This document shows positions 58,592 through 64,000 of a DNA stretch of 64,000 nucleotides, piece by piece (position 1 is the first letter of the stretch; each line of letters begins with the position of its first letter). The stretch spans positions 460,001 to 524,000 of the forward strand of contig JAKOGI010000538.1 in assembly GCA_029747015.1 (NCBI GenBank), in the 5' to 3' direction. The DNA comes from Carnegiea gigantea. Its lineage: Eukaryota; Streptophyta; Magnoliopsida; Caryophyllales; Cactaceae. Both the position numbers and the translations under genes were made by a program. Under the pieces are notes generated by a model, which did not search any database, was not told where the DNA came from, and worked only from the letters and a program-made list of their open reading frames with translations.

Positions 58592-60330
58592 GAATCCGAT
58601 AGAATCTTAGCAAAATTAAGGTTAAGGGGGTCATTCTTCTGTAGCCCAATTGTATGATAGCATGAGGGATTTAATTAATTTAAATGTTTTAGTGCTTTGA
58701 ATTCTAGCTTTGTTATTCCAGTTACTATCATAGAGTTCTATATATGGTTGACCTTCATGAGATTCAGGACATACTTTTAAGTATAAGCTTTGGCAGCTAT
58801 TTAAACATGTTTGAATTTGAGGAATGATGTGGTGTTCATTGGGGGTGGGTTTCCATGCTCTGATGCTAATACTATGATGCATATGTTAAAATCCCGGGTG
58901 GGTGTCTGGTTAATATATCAAAGGGCACTTCAGAGGCTTGACTTTTGAGGAGTTGTTTAGTTCTTTTATTTGTATTGGCCATATGAGCTAATTTAAGATG
59001 CTATGCTTTAAAATGTATCTCCATCTCTATTGAGGTTTTGATTAATTAAAAAAAGGGGCCATATTGATTCTTCTCTTAGCATAGTCACATGTTCATATAA
59101 ACTTTTCTTTGTGAATGCCCAAAAATAATCCAAAGCATTTAGTTAACGCTCTAAGGGATTAGCTTGTCCTCTGCCAGAGTTTGCAAGTATAGTGATCCCT
59201 AGCAAATTCACTACTTGATGGAACCCGTTAGAATTACTTATAGGAGGGAATTAAATAGATCTTTTGAAAGATTGATACATATTTCAATTAAAAATCACTT
59301 TGTTTACATTGCAACCATGTCCATCACCATCCTTTGAAGGTTCTCTTATCTATCTCTTACCTTCAACTGCCATGTTTAATAATACACTATTCTTGAGTAA
59401 TTATTCTCAATGACGACCACTTCAACTATGATAAATGAGAGTTAAAAACTAGCTCGTGCTAGTAAAACAGAGCTGCTTCATAGTAGATACAATTCTTATG
59501 TAACTATTCTTTGTGTTACAATCTCAATTAAGATAAATGAGAGTTATATAGAATTGCAGAAGTATTGTAGAAGTATTACCACCTTAATTCTAAAAATTTA
59601 TTAAACTTTTGATTTGTCAAATTTTTTCTCACTTAAAAGTGCTATGAGTCAAATAATTTGGAATATAAATTCAATCACTAATAGAGGAAATAAGTAGTAA
59701 CTCAAGTGTTGAGGATTTGACTTATGTAAGATCAAACCATTTCTTCAAATATGATTATATTGCAATCAATCTCTCATTAACCTTATGATTTTTCAACGCA
59801 AAGGCCACCATGGCAGTCACACTATGTGGTCCATGGCACCTACTATGGCCCATGGTCCCATGTGCATTTTGTGGTGCTGGAAAATGAGTCACATTGGGGA
59901 CCACAGTGAGCTAGTCATCCTCCCCACCATCAGTGGCCTGCAAATTTCTAGCATTTTTCCTATCCAGATGATGAAGAAGGATGCCATATCATTTCGGACT
60001 GAGACAACCCCCCAAATTCCATCATATATAGTGCTTATACAGATTATGGAAGCCATGGGTATAAAAATGAAAAAACAAACAGATATAAGCAACATACAAT
60101 TAATGAGACTGGCATAGATTGATCATTGAGAAAATTTTAAACCTTTACCCTTGCATTCTCGACATCTTATCTATAGGATTATATGCAATACAGCAAATCA
60201 GTTTTAAATAAAGTGATCATGTTGACGATTGGTTATGATATCCATTACCTAAGAATTATTTTCAACTATAGCAACACTTCGTGAGATGACTTTTGATTTC
60301 AAAAAACAAAATTGGATAGGGTTGAAGGTG

Positions 60331-61030
60331 TCAAGTTTCGTAAATGGCAGAAGAAGGTGCATCTTTTCGTTACTTCACTATAAGTGGTGCACATATTGAA
60401 CACACCTTACCTGTTGAGACCGATAATAAGAATTTGGAGCAAACCTGTCATAAGTTCAAGAATGGTGATTATATTTGTCGAGGAGCATTTTGAATAGCAT
60501 GTCAGGTGCTTTGTTCGATGTTTACTAAAGTGTGGTGATCACCTAGGAACATGGGAAGCTTTGAAGAGCAATTATACAATGAAAGTGGTTCTTGTAAGTT
60601 ACTTGTAAATCAATTCAATAACTACAAGATGGTAAAAGAATATTCTATTCTAGACCAATTACATGAAATTCAACGTAAATTGAGTCATTTTAAGCAACAT
60701 AAGATGCACACGGATGAGTCTGTAGTAATTTCTTTTATTATGGACAAACTTTGCCCTCTTGGAAAAATACCAAAAGAACTTTCAAGCATAAGAAAAAATG
60801 TCTCTTGAGGATTTTGCTAACCATCTTTGTATAGAAAAAGACTTGCATATAGGGGTTAAATAAACATCTCTCCAAGGTTTATGTAATTTTAAGACGGGGA
60901 GTCAAGTCAAGGACAAAAAACGAAAAAAAAAAGAGGCCAAACAAGTATAACAACAAGAAGCATAAAAAAAAGTAGCTTATTGGCAATGCAACAAACTGGG
61001 CCACAAGAAGAGATTGAGATTACACTATTT
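60331..61030 (+). pseudogene. Gag of F2 (broken)
   Basis: The start FRKWQKKVHLFVTSL at 60331 is the copia Gag motif and ends at a stop. The open piece 60551-60808 has LLVNQFNNYKMVKEY, LHEIQRKLSHFKQHKMH and ISFIMDKLCPLGK. A zinc-knuckle remnant (WQ-C-NKLG-H-KKR) is visible near 60975-61015 with its outer cysteines lost. Confidence 0.8.
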
Positions 61031-61079
61031 AGAAGTTAAATCATGGATTCAACAACGAAAGGCCAGGGCAAAGTACAAC

Positions 61080-61380
61080 TTGTAGCCATGATATTTAATT
61101 AAAATAATGTTGTCCAAAGTGATAATGATTGGTGGGTTGATTCGGGTGCTTCCGAGCATGTGTGCAAGGAACATTCCTTCTTTAAGGATCTTTTGTCAGT
61201 TAAACATAGAAAAGTGCTCTAAACATGCAATACTTCTAGCATTGACGTCAAAGGGATAGGCTAAGCAAAATTAGTGTTTACTTTTGAGAAAACTCTTATT
61301 TTAAATAATGTATCCTATGCTATAGAAGTTAGAAAGAATCATGTTTCTAGTTTCCTTCTTAAGAGGTTCTGCTTCAAGTA
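61080..61380 (+). pseudogene. Protease region of F2
   Basis: The frame near 61127-61180 reads WWVDSGASEHVCKEHSFFK with the catalytic DSGA intact. Further on, SIDVKGIG matches the same domain in F1 (NTSSADVKGIG). A stop and a frame change follow. Confidence 0.8.
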
Positions 61381-61396
61381 AGTTTATGAGGTCGAT

Positions 61397-62640
61397 ATGT
61401 TTATTCTATTGAAGGGTAGTGTCTTTGCTGGGAAGGGTAATGCATATGGTGATATATTCAAGCTTAATGTGATCAATGCTTCTAATGCTAATAAAATGAA
61501 TGAATCTGCTTACATGCTTGTTTGTTCTTCTTTTTCTCTATGGCACAATCATCTTGGACAGGTGAATTATAAAAAATTAAAGAGAAGTTTAGACTTAAAC
61601 TAATTCTAAGTTTTGATGGAGATATGGAGAAGTGTAAAACTTGTTTATTAACCAAAATTACTAGAACTTCTTTTCCTACAGTTGAAAGGATCACCAAAAC
61701 AGTTGAATTAATTCACCTAGTGATTTAAGTGACTTTTATAGCACTACTTCTCTTGGAAGAAAGAAATATTATGCCACTTCATTGATGATTTTTCAAGATA
61801 TTGCCAAGTGTATTTTTTATTGTCAAAGATCAAGGAAAGATAGATTTAGGATATGTAAGAATGAATTTGAGTTGTATTGTGAAACCATCATTAAAAGATC
61901 AAGATCGAATAGGTATGGTGAGTATTATGATCCAAGGTTTTCCAATCAACTGGTACAATTCATGAGGTTACAACACCATGCACAACATAATAGAATGGTG
62001 TAGCAGAAAGGAAAAATCATACTTTAACTGCATTGATAAATGCAATGCTTTCTACCATAAGGCAGTTACCTCATTGGTATCACTTGCTTCCTGCCATCCT
62101 TTCCACCTGGGTTCGAATCTAGGGGGAGCCTTTGCTTGCCAATTATTGGGAGGCAAGGGTAATGATGGTGTTCGGCCTTGGGCCTTTGTAGTAAGCTTCC
62201 CTTTCTCCCTAGGGTCAGTGGGCTTACTGGGTCTTGAGATACCATTGTAAAAAAACCAAAAATGTAATGCTTTCTGATTTCAATTTAATCAAAGGATTTT
62301 AGGGGAAAACAATACTCACAACATGCTATATCTTAAATCAAGTTCCTCAGAAAGGGAGTTCTACTACCCACATAAGTTTTAGAGTAAGAGAAAATAAAAT
62401 CTAAATTATTTTAGAGTTTGGGATTGTAAGGCTATTGTAAGAGTCATGGAACCTAAGAAAAGCAATTGCGAGAAAGAAGAATTAAGTGCATCTTCAGAGG
62501 ATATCCTAAACATAGCAAAGCCTATAGATTTATGATAATTGAACCAAATGTTTCAATTACGGTGAACACTGTGATTGAATAAGGTGCAATTTTTTGATGA
62601 AACATATTTTCTCTATTGCTGAGCCCAAGAATATTATGCC
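61397..62640 (+). pseudogene. Integrase of F2 (broken, SINE inserted)
   Basis: The piece 61397-61603 has SLWHNHLGQVNYKKLKR (zinc-region histidines), followed in another frame by EKCKTCLL (C-x2-C). The core piece 61782-62003 has YCQVYFLL-type sequence, then RSNRYGEYYDP. Relatives have RSDRGGEY here, so the catalytic aspartate is asparagine. HHAQHNRMV and RKEKSY follow before the SINE. Beyond it, CIFRGYPKHSKAYRF (about 62490-62530) is the typical C-terminal stretch. Confidence 0.82.
62054..62259 (+). mobile_element. tRNA-like SINE (about 206 bp) with 16-bp TSD
   Basis: The flanks aaatgcaatgctttct (62038-62053) and aaatgtaatgctttct (62260-62275) match at 15 of 16 bases. A B-box gggttcgaatc lies at 62109-62119 and an A-box-like tacctcattgg at 62067-62077, spaced as in pol III promoters. 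The 3' end is ttgtaaaaaaacc. The 90-codon frame across it is not a gene. Confidence 0.88.
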
Positions 62641-62650
62641 AAATACTATG

Positions 62651-62984
62651 GCCCTATTTGCCAAACAGCTGTTAGCTATTTGTGTTAGCTATTAGCTTTT
62701 TGAGTTAGCTGTTTGAATTATCTATTTGTTAAAAAACTATTTAGTAAAATTAGTTGTTTCTGATAAAGTTGTGAGACAAAAAACTAATTCTTCAAAAAGT
62801 TCTGCCAAAAATCTCATGGAATTAGCTTTTTTAAATTAACTTTTTAGACTCAAAAAGCTCTTCTAAAAAACTCTTTCACCAAACACCCAAATTAGCTTTT
62901 TTACTTGGTCAAACAACTAATTTTGGACAAAAAAGCTCTTTTTAGCAAAAAAGCTCTTCAAAAAGCTGTTTGCCAAATACCCCC
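62651..62984. mobile_element. MITE 4 (334 bp)
   Basis: The left end GCCCTATTTGCCAAACAGCT and the inverted right end GGGGTATTTGGCAAACAGCT form long inverted repeats, continued by gctnttt motifs inward. The repeat tatg or ctatg borders both sides (62646-62650 and 62984-62988), so the exact TSD is unclear. No transposase is present. Confidence 0.8.
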
Positions 62985-64000
62985 TATGAGTCCAAGTAAT
63001 GGTGAAGAACATTAAAATAATTTTCCCTCTTTTGGTGCATCATGATGCATTGTATTTATTATTACTCACAAAATCTGGAATTTAATTTCTCAATGGTTAG
63101 TAACAGTACTATCAAAGTAACACAAACACATACATATAATTAAACATGATTTACAGTAATTACATAAAAAAACAACACGTGCATCGTATGGGTGCAAAAA
63201 CTAGTTCTAAATTATGTAATGCAAGAGATTTCACGTCATCACGATATTACTTTTATTATATAGTATAGATTTTTAAAAATTCCTAATTCAAACAAAAATA
63301 AATGAAATTTCTATTGAGCCTGAAAGTATATAATTATATATTTTGTATTAGTTTTTGACTAATCAAATAATTAAGCAAGTTTGCTGGGAAGAGAAACGCA
63401 AATGAAAAAGGAAATAAGAAAGTTAAAATGTCAATTATTCAACCCATCCAAAAAAAAAAAATGTCAATTAGTCAAGGGATGAATAGTGGTATCTACATAG
63501 CGGTATTTCCCATTAGTGAGCATCAAAATTGCAATGATAGATAGTGGTCAACACAATCTCCCATTGCCTTGCCAACCATCTTCTTCTTTGTCATTGTCGT
63601 TAGGTATAATGTTCACCGAATCCCTAACTATAGCATGTCCCCACTTAAACTTTCTCAATAATTGAAAGTATCTGTTAGGTGTATGTTGGCCCAAAACTCA
63701 TTTCATGCGATGTTGTTGTGATTCGCCTAAAAGGAAAAGAAACCAGCCCATTGTTCAATGCTTAAGCATACCATCGTGTGCTTAGTGTGACTGGCTTGCA
63801 TTCCAGACTACTCCACGGTCAGATCATGGCATGGGCCATGGACCGTGGCTTGTGGGCAACTCTTCATGTGCTCCATTTTATTATAATGGTTTTTGGTGAA
63901 TGCCAGCTATTACTCTCAAGCATCATGGCTGCAAGTTATGGCTTCCTTTATGCATTTCTATGTGGATATTTCAAGAGTATAACTCAACATTCATGCATCC
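62985..64000. other. Right edge, no gene seen
   Basis: AT-rich sequence. A possible Helitron 3' end lies at 63176-63204. The block near 63820-63860 with catggcatgggccatgg is palindromic but short. No coding region is supported. Confidence 0.5.
63176..63204 (+). mobile_element. Possible Helitron 3' terminus
   Basis: An imperfect hairpin (acacgtgc, loop atc, gtatgggt) is followed by gcaaaaa and CTAG with T next. Plant Helitrons end in a GC-rich hairpin and CTRR before T. No 5' end or Rep/helicase gene is present in the window. Confidence 0.4.

Larger units (their letters stand above)
58602..62645 (+). mobile_element. F2: Ty1/copia element, second and longer copy of family F
   Basis: It matches F1 (35601-38087 and 42180-43310) and extends further into integrase. 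The order on the plus strand is leader, gag, zinc knuckle, protease, GAG-pre-integrase, integrase core. A SINE sits at 62054-62259. The copy ends near 62645, before any reverse transcriptase, and MITE 4 follows. No LTR was identified. The gene order and Gag type suggest a Tork-like copia; this is inference. Confidence 0.8.

Noticed and set aside
61978..62250. 90-codon frame
   Set aside because: It crosses the border between copia integrase and the SINE, so the frame is accidental.

Overview
The window looks like an intergenic stretch of a flowering-plant (probably eudicot) nuclear genome. It is AT-rich and packed with plant-type LTR retrotransposons: a Ty3/gypsy chromovirus, Ty1/copia elements and a non-autonomous gag-only element. 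It also holds MITEs, a CACTA-like element and non-LTR retroposons. I see no intact host gene, no rRNA or tRNA gene and no CRISPR array. The species cannot be named from this sequence alone. Element boundaries were set by matching long terminal repeats, target-site duplications (TSDs), tRNA primer sites and polypurine tracts (PPTs) read by eye.

Layout. (1) 590-17654: a Tekay/Del-like chromovirus on the minus strand (element A, LTRs 595-3350 and 15058-17649, TSD aagca). A second, plus-strand element is nested in it (element B, 8690-14338, gag-only, tRNA-Asp-type primer site). (2) 17655-28119: mostly unassigned sequence, with a hAT-type MITE (22461-23029) and a 3.1-kb non-autonomous CACTA-like element (23808-26872) that carries a possible captured exon. 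(3) 28120-34597: element D, a pol-less Ty1/copia element of Sirevirus type with TSD ataac, itself hit by a 5'-truncated LINE-like retroposon (32320-32721). (4) 35489-43310: copia fragment F1, interrupted by element E (38093-42179, TSD ataag), a smaller relative of D. The E/F1 junction was later copied in an 836-bp tandem duplication. (5) 44862-51131: a hAT-type MITE, a Tourist-like MITE, and a near-complete but decayed copia element C (minus strand) with a third hAT-type MITE in its gag. (6) 51571-58601: a small MITE, an LTR-like segment dense in heat-shock-element motifs, a tandem array of about 175 bp period, and two degenerate LTR/primer-site junctions. (7) 58602-64000: F2, a second and longer copy of the F copia family with a tRNA-like SINE inserted, then another MITE and a possible Helitron 3' end.

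How it fits together. This is a record of successive insertions: A then B; D then the LINE; F1 then E then the tandem duplication; C then a MITE; F2 then a SINE. All retroelement genes carry stops, frameshifts or damaged catalytic motifs, so nothing here looks able to move on its own. The points most worth checking are the 836-bp duplication with aatgtat at each breakpoint, the two pol-less Sirevirus-like elements with repeated PPTs, the leader ORF of element A with 13-residue acidic repeats, the heat-shock-element cluster, the CACTA-like element with its possible captured exon, and the 54-codon duplication inside a reverse transcriptase.
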